Shown one piece after another: positions 1-8,339 of a DNA stretch of 26,641 bases. Both the position numbers and the translations under genes were made by a program. Position 1 is the stretch's first letter. Every line of letters begins with the position of its first letter. The notes below the pieces were generated by a model. The model ran no database searches. It was not told the origin of the DNA and saw nothing but the letters and a program-made list of their open reading frames with translations. The stretch comes from JBDSTW01 sp039914705 (GTDB lineage: Bacteria > Pseudomonadota > Gammaproteobacteria > SURF-13): contig JBDSOT010000141.1 of assembly GCA_039914705.1 (NCBI GenBank), forward strand, positions 1 to 26,641, in the 5' to 3' direction.

Positions 1-27
1 CTTGATCCGACCTACAAAGGCGATAAT

Positions 28-1236
28 TTACTTAAACCACAGCAACACGGTATCGACCAGCCGCCGCCACCAGCTGCCCTGTTCGACATTTTGCAGGGCA
101 ACCAGTGGGTGGGTGAGTATCTCGCGATCACCTAGTTTCACCCTGACCAGCCCGTGGCGCTGACCTTTGTTGGTGGGAGCAGTAATGGCCGGGTCGATCT
201 CCATGGTGGCCTTCAGATTTTTGTATTGTCCGCGCGGCACGCTGATGTATAAATCCTTGCTCACGCCCAACGGCAGGGTTTCTGTAGCGCCCTTCCATAC
301 ACGTACCGTGGAGAGCGCCGTCTTGGTATCGTATAAGCGATGAGTCTCGAAGGTGCGGAAGCCGTAATTGAGCATCTCCAGGCTTTCCTTCGCGCGGATG
401 CTTTCGCTCGCGGTGCCGAGCACTACGGTGATCAGGCGCATGCCATCGCGCAGGGCCGAGGCCGCCAGACAGTAACCGGCAGTTTCGGTGTGACCGGTCT
501 TTATGCCATCGACGTTTTGATCGCGCCATAGTAAACGGTTGCGGTTGTATTGCGTAATACCGTTATAGCTGAATTCCTTTATTGCATAATATTTATAGTA
601 GTCGGGAAAATCGCGAATGATGGCACGTCCCAGCGTTGCGACATCACGCGCGGTCACGTAGAGATCAGGGTCGGGCAAGCCGGTGCTGTTGGTGAAGTGG
701 CTATGATCCATGCCCAACTCCTTGGCATAGCCGTTCATCAAGGTGACGAAACCCTCTTCGCTACCGGCAACGTGTTCTGCGAGCGCCACGCTGGCATCAT
801 TGCCTGACTGGATAATCATGCCCTTGAGCAGGTCTTCCAGTGGAACCTGGGTATTAACCTTCACGAAGCTGCGCGAACCTTCGCTACGCCAGGCCTTCTC
901 CGTAATCGGTACCGGATCGGTGAGCTTAACCTTATCGGCGGCGAGCGCCTTGAATACGGCATAGCCAGTCATTAGTTTGGTTAAACTGGCCGGCTCCACA
1001 CGCTGGTCTGCATTGAGCTGGGCGAGCGTTTCACCGCTGAAAAAATCCAGCAATATATAAGCCCGCGCGGTGACGGTTGGTGGCGAAGGGGCCGGTTGTG
1101 CTGCGGCCGCTGCCGTCGCCGGGGTGGGCTGCGTTGCCACCGGTTTAGCCTCGGGTTTGGGGGCCTCCGGCGCGGCGTGGGCGACAATAAGCGACAGAGA
1201 CAGCAGGGCGGAAATTAGATATTGGCGATAATTCAT
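28..1236 (-). CDS. dacA: D-alanyl-D-alanine carboxypeptidase (PBP5/6 family)
   Basis: Penicillin-binding D,D-carboxypeptidase that removes the terminal D-Ala from peptidoglycan pentapeptides at the periplasmic face of the inner membrane, limiting cross-linking. The 402-residue protein starts with a signal peptide (hydrophobic core at about residues 7-20, Ala-rich cleavage site), followed by an unusual Ala/Pro-rich linker to about residue 54. The three serine-hydrolase motifs are intact: SLTK at 84-87 (nucleophile S84), SGN at 144-146 and KTG at 246-248. A C-terminal beta domain follows, and the protein ends in an amphipathic membrane anchor (WWRRLVDTVLLWFK). Length fits DacA/DacC. It is the last gene of the elongation cluster, 174 bases after rlpA, and may have its own promoter there. 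The family call is firm; which E. coli paralogue it matches is not decidable. Confidence 0.95.
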   Translation of the reverse strand: MNYRQYLISALLSLSLIVAHAAPEAPKPEAKPVATQPTPATAAAAAQPAPSPPTVTARAYILLDFFSGETLAQLNADQRVEPASLTKLMTGYAVFKALAADKVKLTDPVPITEKAWRSEGSRSFVKVNTQVPLEDLLKGMIIQSGNDASVALAEHVAGSEEGFVTLMNGYAKELGMDHSHFTNSTGLPDPDLYVTARDVATLGRAIIRDFPDYYKYYAIKEFSYNGITQYNRNRLLWRDQNVDGIKTGHTETAGYCLAASALRDGMRLITVVLGTASESIRAKESLEMLNYGFRTFETHRLYDTKTALSTVRVWKGATETLPLGVSKDLYISVPRGQYKNLKATMEIDPAITAPTNKGQRHGLVRVKLGDREILTHPLVALQNVEQGSWWRRLVDTVLLWFK

Positions 1237-1392
1237 GGCGCTGAATGTACCTTAGTTCGATGACGGGTTACGAATGATATGGCTGATAAGACAATGGCAA
1301 ATAAGTTGCCGGGATTAAGCATGTGCTTGCGAGCTTGTGCACAGGTTTGGCGAGACGTCCCCGAATACATTAAGGCTGTGCAGTAGCGCGAT

Positions 1393-1401
1393 AGCATAGC
1401 A
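1393..1401 (-). promoter_or_regulatory. possible extended -10 promoter for dacA
   Basis: Read on the minus strand this is TGCTATGCT, a TG-n extended -10 element with a 4/6 match to TATAAT. It lies in the 174-base gap between rlpA and dacA and would give a leader of about 150 bases. No good -35 is present (TTATTG at 17-base spacing), as is tolerated for extended -10 promoters. The gap shows no other gene. Inference from motif only. Confidence 0.3.
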
Positions 1402-1410
1402 GCTTTTAAG

Positions 1411-2421
1411 TTAATCAATAACTACGAGCGGTGTGCCCAAACCCAGATGGCTAATGGTTTGTGTCAACGTATCTGCCTCGGCAACATCCTTCAGGGGGCC
1501 AAGGCGCACTCGATAAATTGTATTCTGATTTAGATTGGCCTCAATAATTTCCACACCCGACGGAGCGGTGGTCTGCAGGCGCGTGCGCAGATGTTCGGCA
1601 TTGGCTCGGCTCAGGAAGGCACCCATTTGCAGATAGAGGCTGGGACTAGGAATCACGACAGTCGGTGCTGATGCTTGTGCAAGGGATTCTATTTTGATTG
1701 GTGCGCGCCGCGCGGGCGTTAGCGGCTGCGGAAAAACCGGCGCTGAATCGGTCAGAGTTTGTGGTTTGCCGGCAGCGATAACTGTGAGGGATTGTGGCTG
1801 ATGTGGATCAATCGCGCGCACCTCGACCAGGCCGGTACCGGTAGCGAGGATGCCGAGCTTGCTGGCGGCGGCGTAGGATAAATCAATCACGCGGTTGTCG
1901 TGAAACGGTCCGCGATCATTCACGCGCACGATCAGCTTGCGGCCGTTTTGCAAATTGCTGACCTGCACGTAAGTCGGCAGCGGTAAGGTCTTGTGCGCGG
2001 CGCTGATGCCCCACAGATCATAAGGTTCGCCGCTGGAGGTGCGCCGTCCGTGGAACTTGGTGCCGTACCATGAGGCGATGCCACGTTCCACATAACCTGT
2101 GCTGCTGGTCAACGGGCGATAACCTACGCCGTAGACCTCGTAGTAGGACATGTTGCCATAGCGGGCGCGTGGTTCCAGCTTGGGGATGGGTTCTGGTATT
2201 AACGCAACATCGCGTGATGTTGGTGGTGCTGCATCGCGATCGCCGCCTCCATTGGCAAGCCCGCCGCCTGGTTGAGTACGTACGACGGGTGTAGTGCCGC
2301 AGGCGGATAACATCAAAGCAGCCAGTAACAAGAAACAAGTAGCCGGAAAGAAATTATTCTTTCCCAACTGCGGGTCTTGATAGCCGGCTATGGTGCTATT
2401 TTTTTTCAGGTCACTCGTCAC
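1411..2421 (-). CDS. rlpA: septal ring lytic transglycosylase RlpA, lipoprotein with SPOR domain
   Basis: Lytic transglycosylase of the RlpA family, which cleaves glycan strands lacking stem peptides and localises to the division site through its SPOR domain. The 336-residue product has a lipobox LSAC (lipidated C41), a double-psi beta-barrel domain at about 111-205 and a C-terminal SPOR domain at about 260-336. The acidic and histidine residues expected for the active site are present with P. aeruginosa spacing: E132, D135, H143 and D169. The annotated start is GTG, sharing a 4-base GTGA overlap with the mltB stop, which suggests translational coupling. This leaves about 25 residues before the hydrophobic segment, long for a lipoprotein signal. 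A TTG at 2367 would give a tighter signal peptide, so the start is uncertain. Confidence 0.92.
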   Translation of the reverse strand: MTSDLKKNSTIAGYQDPQLGKNNFFPATCFLLLAALMLSACGTTPVVRTQPGGGLANGGGDRDAAPPTSRDVALIPEPIPKLEPRARYGNMSYYEVYGVGYRPLTSSTGYVERGIASWYGTKFHGRRTSSGEPYDLWGISAAHKTLPLPTYVQVSNLQNGRKLIVRVNDRGPFHDNRVIDLSYAAASKLGILATGTGLVEVRAIDPHQPQSLTVIAAGKPQTLTDSAPVFPQPLTPARRAPIKIESLAQASAPTVVIPSPSLYLQMGAFLSRANAEHLRTRLQTTAPSGVEIIEANLNQNTIYRVRLGPLKDVAEADTLTQTISHLGLGTPLVVID

Positions 2422-3389
2422 GGTTTCTTTTGTTCACGCATCGCCTGGCTGAGCTGATAAACCGCCATCGCATAAAGCTGGCTGTGGTTATAGCGCGTAA
2501 TAGTATAGAAGTTTTGCAGGCCCACCCAGTACTCCATGCCGGTTTCCGTTTCGTACTCCAGCAATGCACCGAGCTGATCATCAGGCAGGCTGGTATCAAC
2601 ACGAACGCCGCGCTGTTTTAGATTGCGCAGGCTGGTCTCGGGTTTGAGTTGGCCGAGCATGCCGGTGTAATTGTTGCCGCTCACCGTAGCAGGTAGCGCG
2701 ACCGCCGCGCCGGGTTGCCAGCCGTGTTCCTTGAAATAATTTGCCACACTGCCGATCACGTCGGTAATGTTATTCAGTAAATCGCGTCGGCCGTCATTAT
2801 CGAAATCCACGGCAAAGTTGCGATAGCTGCTGGGGATAAACTGCGGGTATCCCATGGCACCGGCATAAGAACCCTTGAGCGACAGCGGGTCAATCTTTTC
2901 CTCGCGCGTGAGCAGCAAGTATTCCGCGAGTTCACCACGGAAAAAATCCGCGCGCTTCGGGTAATCGAAGGCCAGCGTGGAAAGCGCATCGAGTACGCGG
3001 TAGGAGCCGGTGTTCTGGCCATAGCGCGTCTCCACGCCGATGATGGCGGTGATGATCTCGGGCGGCACGCCATAGGTGCGTTCGGCGCGCGCCAGGATGT
3101 CGGCATGTTCGCTCCAGAAATCCAGGCCACCTTCGATAGTTTCCGGAGTTACGAAAATCGGCCGGTATTCAAACCAGGCCTTGCCCTCTGCAGGCCGGGT
3201 GATGGCCGCGATAATCTTGGGGCGCAACTCGACTTTATCAAACAGGGCGGTCAGTTTCTGTTTATTGAAATTGTGTTCGGTAACCATTTCATTGATGAAA
3301 GCGGTCAGCTCTGGGCGGCTGAAAGCCTGCGCCGCGCCGGTATACAGACAGGCCGTCACAAGGCCGGCCGTGAGTAGTTTGCTGTTCAT
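2418..3389 (-). CDS. mltB: membrane-bound/periplasmic lytic murein transglycosylase B (GH103)
   Basis: Lytic transglycosylase of the MltB/SltB family (GH103), which cleaves the MurNAc-GlcNAc bond with formation of 1,6-anhydroMurNAc. The 323-residue protein has an N-terminal signal peptide (residues 1-22, ending GAAQA) without a clear lipobox, so it may be soluble periplasmic. The catalytic glutamate is E120 in IIGVETRYG. The family motifs GAMGYPQFIPSSY (177-189) and DFDNDGRRDL (195-204) follow. I chose the ATG at 3389 because it begins the signal peptide and has AGGAAA about 5 bases upstream. The frame stays open for another 128 codons upstream, but that stretch lies inside rodA and looks like a shadow. 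The gene starts 8 bases after the rodA stop codon. Confidence 0.93.
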   Translation of the reverse strand: MNSKLLTAGLVTACLYTGAAQAFSRPELTAFINEMVTEHNFNKQKLTALFDKVELRPKIIAAITRPAEGKAWFEYRPIFVTPETIEGGLDFWSEHADILARAERTYGVPPEIITAIIGVETRYGQNTGSYRVLDALSTLAFDYPKRADFFRGELAEYLLLTREEKIDPLSLKGSYAGAMGYPQFIPSSYRNFAVDFDNDGRRDLLNNITDVIGSVANYFKEHGWQPGAAVALPATVSGNNYTGMLGQLKPETSLRNLKQRGVRVDTSLPDDQLGALLEYETETGMEYWVGLQNFYTITRYNHSQLYAMAVYQLSQAMREQKKP

Positions 3390-3397
3390 GAAGTTTC

Positions 3398-4492
3398 CTA
3401 TGTAGGTAAGAGTTTGCGGTGCGTTTGAATAGACATGAGAATACCGAAAGCGGCCATGAGTGTCACCAGTGCGGTACCGCCGTAACTGATCAGCGGTAAC
3501 GGCACGCCGACGACCGGCAGGAGGCCGGTAACCATGCCGATGTTGACGAACACGTACACGAAAAAGGTCAGCGTGAGGCTGCTGCCCAACAGGCGCGAAA
3601 AGGTATCGGGTGCATACAGGGAAATATACAAGCCGCGCGCCACGACAAATAGATACAGCCCCAGTAAGACTAAAATCCCCACCAGGCCAAATTCCTCCCC
3701 ATATACGGCAAAGATGAAGTCGGTGGTACGCTCGGGTAAAAAGTCGAGGTAGGACTGCGTGCCGTTCATCCAACCCTTACCATAGACACCGCCCGAACCA
3801 ATGGCAATGGTCGATTGGATGATGTGGTAGCCGCTGCCTAAGGGGTCGCTTTCCGGGTCGAAGAAGGTGTGTACGCGTTGCCGCTGATAATCGTGCAGGA
3901 AATGCCATAGCACTGGTGCCGCACCGGCGAGTAGCAACACGCATGCGCCGATCAGCCGTCCGCTCATCCCCGACAGCAGTAACACAAACACCCCGGCGCT
4001 GGCGATCAGCAGTGCGGTGCCCAGATCAGGCTGTTTGGCGATCAGGCCCACCGGGATAATGATGAGCAGGCCCGCCACCACGATATGCCAGCCGGTCGGC
4101 GGCAGCCGTTTGTTGCTCAGGTACCAGGCGATCATTATGGGTACCGCAAGCTTCATAATCTCGGCGGGTTGGAAGCGGAACACGCGCAAATCCAGCCAGC
4201 GTTGCGCGCCTTTACTGATGTCGCCGAACAGCAGCACTGCAATCAACAAAAGAACCCCCGCCCCAAATAACCAGGGAGCCACCAGCTGCCAATAACGCAG
4301 CGGGATTTGCGCGACGGCAATCATTACTGCAAAGGCCAGCAGCAAACGCAGGCTTTGCCGTATCAACAGACCCTCATTCTGCCCGCCGGCACTATAGAGG
4401 ATCATAAAACTCATCATGGCCAGCAGCAGCAGACCACCCAGCAAGGGGATGTCGATGTGCAGACGGTAGGAAAGAGGCGCGCGTGTACTCAT
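3398..4492 (-). CDS. rodA: peptidoglycan glycosyltransferase RodA (SEDS family)
   Basis: SEDS-family polytopic membrane protein (also called MrdB) that polymerises lipid II into glycan strands during cell elongation, working with PBP2. The 364-residue sequence is highly hydrophobic with about ten membrane segments. The characteristic SEDS stretches are present: the large periplasmic loop with FFDPESDPLGSGYHIIQS near the middle, DFIFAVYGEEFGLVG, and GVPLPLISYGGTALVT near the C-terminus. The length is close to E. coli RodA (370). Its ATG overlaps the mrdA stop in an ATGA arrangement, a 4-base overlap implying translational coupling of the two enzymes that act as one complex. Confidence 0.97.
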   Translation of the reverse strand: MSTRAPLSYRLHIDIPLLGGLLLLAMMSFMILYSAGGQNEGLLIRQSLRLLLAFAVMIAVAQIPLRYWQLVAPWLFGAGVLLLIAVLLFGDISKGAQRWLDLRVFRFQPAEIMKLAVPIMIAWYLSNKRLPPTGWHIVVAGLLIIIPVGLIAKQPDLGTALLIASAGVFVLLLSGMSGRLIGACVLLLAGAAPVLWHFLHDYQRQRVHTFFDPESDPLGSGYHIIQSTIAIGSGGVYGKGWMNGTQSYLDFLPERTTDFIFAVYGEEFGLVGILVLLGLYLFVVARGLYISLYAPDTFSRLLGSSLTLTFFVYVFVNIGMVTGLLPVVGVPLPLISYGGTALVTLMAAFGILMSIQTHRKLLPT

Positions 4493-6372
4493 TGCTGGGC
4501 CGTTAACACGGCTGGCGGGTTGTCGGCAAAATATTGATCCAGCAGCATACGCGCGATAGGCGCGGCGACCGTGGCACCGTGATCGCCGTTTTCCACAATC
4601 ACAGCCACGGCCACTTGCGGCTGCTCTGCGGGCGCGAAGGCGATAAACAGGGCATGATCGCGTAACCGCTCGGCCGTTTTGGCCGATGAATATTTGGCAT
4701 CCTGCTTAATGCTGAACACCTGCGCAGTGCCGGTTTTCCCGGCGATCAGATAGTCTGCACCCACTGCAATGGCGCGCGCTGTGCCGTGTGAGCTGTTTAC
4801 CACGCGTGACATGGCGATGAGCACATTGTCCCAATTTTCTGGCTTAACAACAGGTATGGCCTCGAGCGGCACTGGCTGTTGCGCGATGATACTTTCCTTG
4901 GCCGGATTTTGTGTTCCGTAGACCATGCGTGGTTGCATGCGCTGGCCGCGATTGGCAAGCGTGGCGGTGGCCACGGCAAGCTGTAATGGCGTGACCAGCG
5001 TATAACCCTGGCCGATGCCGGTAATCAAGGTCTCGCCGGGATACCAAGGCTGGTGGCGCACACGGCGCTTCCATTTTTGCGATGGATAAATGCCGGCCAG
5101 TTCACCGCTGATGTCAATCTCGCTCTTACTGCCGAAGCCGAACTGGATCATAAAGTCATGCAGGCGGTCGATGCCCATGGTTTGGGCGAGCGTATAAAAG
5201 TATACATCGCAGGATTCCACGATAGCCTTGTCCAGATTGACCGAACCGTGTCCGGTGCGCTTCCAGTCACGGTACTGATGTGCCTTGCCCGGCAGCCGGA
5301 AAAAGCCTGGACAGAAGGTATTTTTTTCCACGCTGATCTGTCCTGTTTCGAGTCCGCCAAGGCCGATAAATGGCTTGACCGTAGAGCCGGGCGGATATAG
5401 GCCCCGCAGCGCGCGGTTGTAGAGCGGTTGGTTGGGTGAGGTCGATAGCGCGGTGTAATCTCTGGATTCAATACCGTTGACGAATGGATTGGGGTCGTAA
5501 CCGGGCATGCTGGCCAATGCGAGCACCGCGCCGGTTTTTACGTCCAGCGCCACCACTGCACCGCGATTTGCGCCGAGTGCCCCCTCCGCCAATGCTTGTA
5601 GCCGCAGGTCCATATTCAGATACACATTCTGACCGGCCGTGGGCAAGGTCTTGCTGAGTACCCGCAACCGGCGCCCCTGAGAGTTAATTTCCACCTGTTC
5701 AAAGCCAACCCTGCCATGCAAGACAGATTCGTAAGATTTTTCGATGCCGGATTTTCCGAGGTGTGTGGTGCCGCTGTAATTGGCGGCGTCCAGCTTCGGC
5801 AGGTCGGATTCGCTGATGCGTCCTACATAACCTACGGCGTGCACACCCAATGAGCCGAACGGGTAGTGGCGCGCCAGTCCTGCGGCTACATCCACGCCGG
5901 GGAAGCGCGGACGGTTGACGGCAAAGCGCGCAACCTCTTCCTCGCTCAGGCGAAAACGCAGCGGCACGCCATTGGTCATGCGTTTTTGTTTGAGCATCTT
6001 GCGGAAGCGCTTGATGTCAGACTCTTGAATGTTGATTAATTCCTTAAGACCGGCCAGCGTGGCATTAAGATCTTCGACCTGCTCGGGGACAATCTCCAGA
6101 CTGAAAGAGGGCAGATTCTGCGCCAGCAATATGCCATTACGATCATAAATGAGGCCGCGTGAGGGCGGAATCGCCACCACACTGATACGGTTGTTCTGCG
6201 ATAAGGTGGTGTAATGCTCGTTATTAAAGATTTGCAGAAAGACCAGCCGTTCAATTACCGCTGCCACCAGCAGCATGACGACTATTAACGCAATCCTTAC
6301 CCGGCTACCGAACAGCCGGGTTTCGCGAAGATGATCGCGCATCTGGTCATTGGTGGTGATGCGTGGATCCAT
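4489..6372 (-). CDS. mrdA: penicillin-binding protein 2 (elongation-specific transpeptidase)
   Basis: Class B penicillin-binding protein, the D,D-transpeptidase that cross-links peptidoglycan in the elongation complex with RodA and MreBCD. The 627 residues comprise a short cytoplasmic tail, one membrane segment (about 25-47), a dimerisation/pedestal region (about 60-240) and a transpeptidase domain. The active-site motifs are complete: STVK at 330-333 (nucleophile S330, the same number as in E. coli PBP2), SCD at 387-389 (the PBP2 form of SxN) and KTGT at 546-549. The length matches the family. The start ATG has only a weak ribosome binding site; a second ATG ten codons in is possible. The gene lies 37 bases after mreD. 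Confidence 0.96.
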   Translation of the reverse strand: MDPRITTNDQMRDHLRETRLFGSRVRIALIVVMLLVAAVIERLVFLQIFNNEHYTTLSQNNRISVVAIPPSRGLIYDRNGILLAQNLPSFSLEIVPEQVEDLNATLAGLKELINIQESDIKRFRKMLKQKRMTNGVPLRFRLSEEEVARFAVNRPRFPGVDVAAGLARHYPFGSLGVHAVGYVGRISESDLPKLDAANYSGTTHLGKSGIEKSYESVLHGRVGFEQVEINSQGRRLRVLSKTLPTAGQNVYLNMDLRLQALAEGALGANRGAVVALDVKTGAVLALASMPGYDPNPFVNGIESRDYTALSTSPNQPLYNRALRGLYPPGSTVKPFIGLGGLETGQISVEKNTFCPGFFRLPGKAHQYRDWKRTGHGSVNLDKAIVESCDVYFYTLAQTMGIDRLHDFMIQFGFGSKSEIDISGELAGIYPSQKWKRRVRHQPWYPGETLITGIGQGYTLVTPLQLAVATATLANRGQRMQPRMVYGTQNPAKESIIAQQPVPLEAIPVVKPENWDNVLIAMSRVVNSSHGTARAIAVGADYLIAGKTGTAQVFSIKQDAKYSSAKTAERLRDHALFIAFAPAEQPQVAVAVIVENGDHGATVAAPIARMLLDQYFADNPPAVLTAQQ

Positions 6373-6409
6373 TTAAATATAGTTATGCGTTGATGGTGTG
6401 ATCAGTGGC

Positions 6410-6937
6410 TTATCGGGAGTGGTCATCGGGGCGGCGCCGTATCAAACGCAGGATGGCGTACACGGCGGGCCACAGCAACATGCTGGTAAGCGCGGGAAGA
6501 AAGTAGGTCAGACTCCAGGGCGGATGGCCGGTGATGCCCTTGATCCACAGCACCAGCATCTGTTCAGCGGCGATCAGAAATAGCACGGTCAGGGCCTGTT
6601 GCCAGACCAGCGTAGTGCGCATCTGGCGATTGAGTTTCAGCGCCAAAAAGGCAACCAGCGCCAGCGCCAGCGCATGCTGGCCAAGCAGGCTATCGGTCAG
6701 TACATCCAACAGCAACCCGGCACCCCAACCCACGGCAATACCGATGCGGCGTGGTTCATTCAGGCACCAGTAGATCAGCACCAGGGCGACCCATTCGGGC
6801 CGGTAGACCTGCGCCCATGCAGGCAGCGGGACGATGGCCAAGACCCAGGCCGCGATAAAGCTCAGCAGGATAATGAGCCAGCCGTTGTCCGAGTGGCCGA
6901 CGGCTGGCCCGTAAGGAGTTCTACTCAGTGAATTCAT
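6410..6937 (-). CDS. mreD: rod shape-determining protein MreD
   Basis: Small polytopic inner-membrane protein linking MreC and the RodA/PBP2 synthase in the elongasome; its biochemical activity is not established. The 175-residue product has about five hydrophobic segments and the family-typical GAGLLLDVLTDSLLGQHALAL region near the middle, and ends in a basic tail (RLIRRRPDDHSR). I set the start at the ATG at 6937, which overlaps the end of mreC by 17 bases. The frame is open for 30 more codons upstream inside mreC, but that extension is rich in Arg and Pro, hydrophilic and unlike MreD. The upstream sequence GCGGAT is only a weak ribosome binding site, so translation probably depends on coupling to mreC. 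Confidence 0.9.
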   Translation of the reverse strand: MNSLSRTPYGPAVGHSDNGWLIILLSFIAAWVLAIVPLPAWAQVYRPEWVALVLIYWCLNEPRRIGIAVGWGAGLLLDVLTDSLLGQHALALALVAFLALKLNRQMRTTLVWQQALTVLFLIAAEQMLVLWIKGITGHPPWSLTYFLPALTSMLLWPAVYAILRLIRRRPDDHSR

Positions 6938-7970
6938 TGGAAGTATCCGCAGGCACGGTGGGTAATATCGCAGCGGGCGCGGTTGGCGCAGGGCTGGGCG
7001 CAAGCGGCGGTGTAATATTAGGGGCAATAAGGGGAGTCGCCGTTAATGGGGTTGCCACTGGCGGTATTCCACTTAAGCCCACGCCCGGAAATGTTGCCGG
7101 CGGCACCTTGACGACCGGCAATACCTTCGCCGGCCATACCAGCAACACCTCGCGGCTGCGTTCCAGACGGGCGGTCGGCACGGCACTCACCTTGGCAAAC
7201 GGTTGGCCTGGATTGCGTTGCACGGAGATAACCCTGCCCACCGGATAATCCGCCGGAAACCCTCCACCCAGGCCTGAGGTAATCAATAAATCGCCCACGC
7301 GCACATCGGCGTTCTTCGACAGATAGAGCAATTCCAGACGGTTGAAGGAGCCGGTGCCGACGGCAATTCCGCGCAGACCGCTGCGGTTGACCTGCACCGG
7401 CAGGGCATGACTGGGATCGGTGATTAACAGTGCGGTGCTGGTATAAAGGCCAACGTGAACGATTTGCCCCATCACGCCACGTGAATCGAGCAGCGGCTGG
7501 CCTGCGATCACATCCATCTTGGAGCCTTTATTCAAGGTGACCTTATGCCGGAACGGGTCCATGTCGACCGCCAGCAATTCGGCGATGAGCATGCGCTCGC
7601 CCAGTTTTCGTGAGGACTGTAGCAACTCGCGCAGCCGCATATTCTCCACTTCGAGGGCGGAAAACTTCTGCATGCGTGCCTTGAGAAACAGGTTTTGTTG
7701 AAGCAGGCGCTTATTATCTTTGACCAGGGTCTTACGAGTCGTCAGGCCATCGCTGAGCAATTGTTGCCAAACGGTGGGCAGATTCACCACATACTGCACC
7801 GGGTACATCAGGCTGGTGAGGACTCCACGAAAGCCATCAAGAGGGTATTGACGATGATCTACGGTCATCAGGATCACGGAGGCGAGGGTGAAGAACAATA
7901 GGCGCAAGCTAAGCGAGGAGCTGTTCATAAACAGCGGTTTCATGTTATTTTTTGGAAACTGCACACTCAT
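6921..7970 (-). CDS. mreC: rod shape-determining protein MreC
   Basis: Bitopic inner-membrane protein whose periplasmic domain binds PBP2 and activates the elongation synthase. The 349-residue product has an N-terminal membrane segment (about 20-36), a coiled-coil stretch (about 75-120, rich in K, L, Q and E) and the beta-barrel MreC core (about 120-275). The last 65 or so residues are a low-complexity Pro/Ala/Thr-rich tail ending in SNEFTE, longer than in E. coli. The start is uncertain: the ATG at 7970 gives the longest form, but the ATG at 7943 begins MKPLF, the usual start of gammaproteobacterial MreC. Neither has a strong ribosome binding site. mreC is separated from mreB by about 370 bases, unlike the other junctions of this cluster. 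Confidence 0.93.
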   Translation of the reverse strand: MSVQFPKNNMKPLFMNSSSLSLRLLFFTLASVILMTVDHRQYPLDGFRGVLTSLMYPVQYVVNLPTVWQQLLSDGLTTRKTLVKDNKRLLQQNLFLKARMQKFSALEVENMRLRELLQSSRKLGERMLIAELLAVDMDPFRHKVTLNKGSKMDVIAGQPLLDSRGVMGQIVHVGLYTSTALLITDPSHALPVQVNRSGLRGIAVGTGSFNRLELLYLSKNADVRVGDLLITSGLGGGFPADYPVGRVISVQRNPGQPFAKVSAVPTARLERSREVLLVWPAKVLPVVKVPPATFPGVGLSGIPPVATPLTATPLIAPNITPPLAPSPAPTAPAAILPTVPADTSNEFTE

Positions 7971-8339
7971 ATCAAAGACTTAGCGCCCATGAATACAAGG
8001 GGTGACACGAGGGCCCAAATGTGGATATTCGCCAAGAGATGCCGTTGCAGCAGAGGATGAGATGTTTTCATGGATAGTGGGGCTAACTTATGAGTTCTGC
8101 GTGCTCACCGGTGCCGCATATCCGATGGACGGAGATTGTCCTCCTGGTCTCGTTATTTTGACGCCTTACAAGCTTAGTTAAGCTGTCAGAAGCGTATCTG
8201 TTTGTATGCAAAGCCAAGGCCACAGTGCCAGTATTAGCTTAACTGGGGGGCTGGCAAACGAAGGGAGCTAAGTGATAGAGCAGACAAAGGAAAGGGAGTC
8301 GGCCAGGCTTACACCGTGCAAGATTCTGTCGGCGCAAGG
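7971..8339. other. mreB-mreC intergenic region without a recognisable gene
   Basis: I see no convincing reading frame, RNA gene or mobile element here. It contains a 14-base near-palindrome at 8171-8184 (AGCTTAGTTAAGCT). Part of it is repeated inverted at 8236-8244 (AGCTTAACT), itself between the arms of a CCAGT/ACTGG hairpin at 8228-8246. A weak minus-strand promoter candidate overlaps that second copy. The region could hold an internal promoter or attenuator that sets mreCD-mrdA-rodA levels apart from mreB, but nothing shown here proves it. Confidence 0.5.
8230..8257 (-). promoter_or_regulatory. possible sigma-70 promoter upstream of mreC
   Basis: On the minus strand TTGCCA (8257-8252, 5/6 match to TTGACA) and AATACT (8235-8230, 4/6 match to TATAAT) are separated by 16 bases. 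Transcription would run through about 250 bases before mreC. The -10 lies within the small inverted repeat of this gap. Motif evidence only. Confidence 0.22.

Noticed and set aside
211..216. PilR contact loop GSFTGA (residues 211-216 of the protein) as a defective GAFTGA
   Set aside because: GSFTGA is, as far as I recall, the ordinary PilR form, and the Walker motifs are intact, so it is not evidence of loss of sigma-54 activation.
128..529. Minus-strand 133-codon frame within dacA
   Set aside because: A shifted frame of dacA with Arg/His-rich low-complexity composition; dacA itself has full motifs.
3390..3773. In-frame upstream extension of mltB (128 codons)
   Set aside because: It lies wholly within rodA, is Arg-rich with no domain, and would bury the clear mltB signal peptide and its AGGAAA ribosome binding site.
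6938..7027. In-frame upstream extension of mreD (30 codons)
   Set aside because: It runs antiphase through the mreC tail and is Arg/Pro-rich; MreD normally starts just before its first membrane helix.
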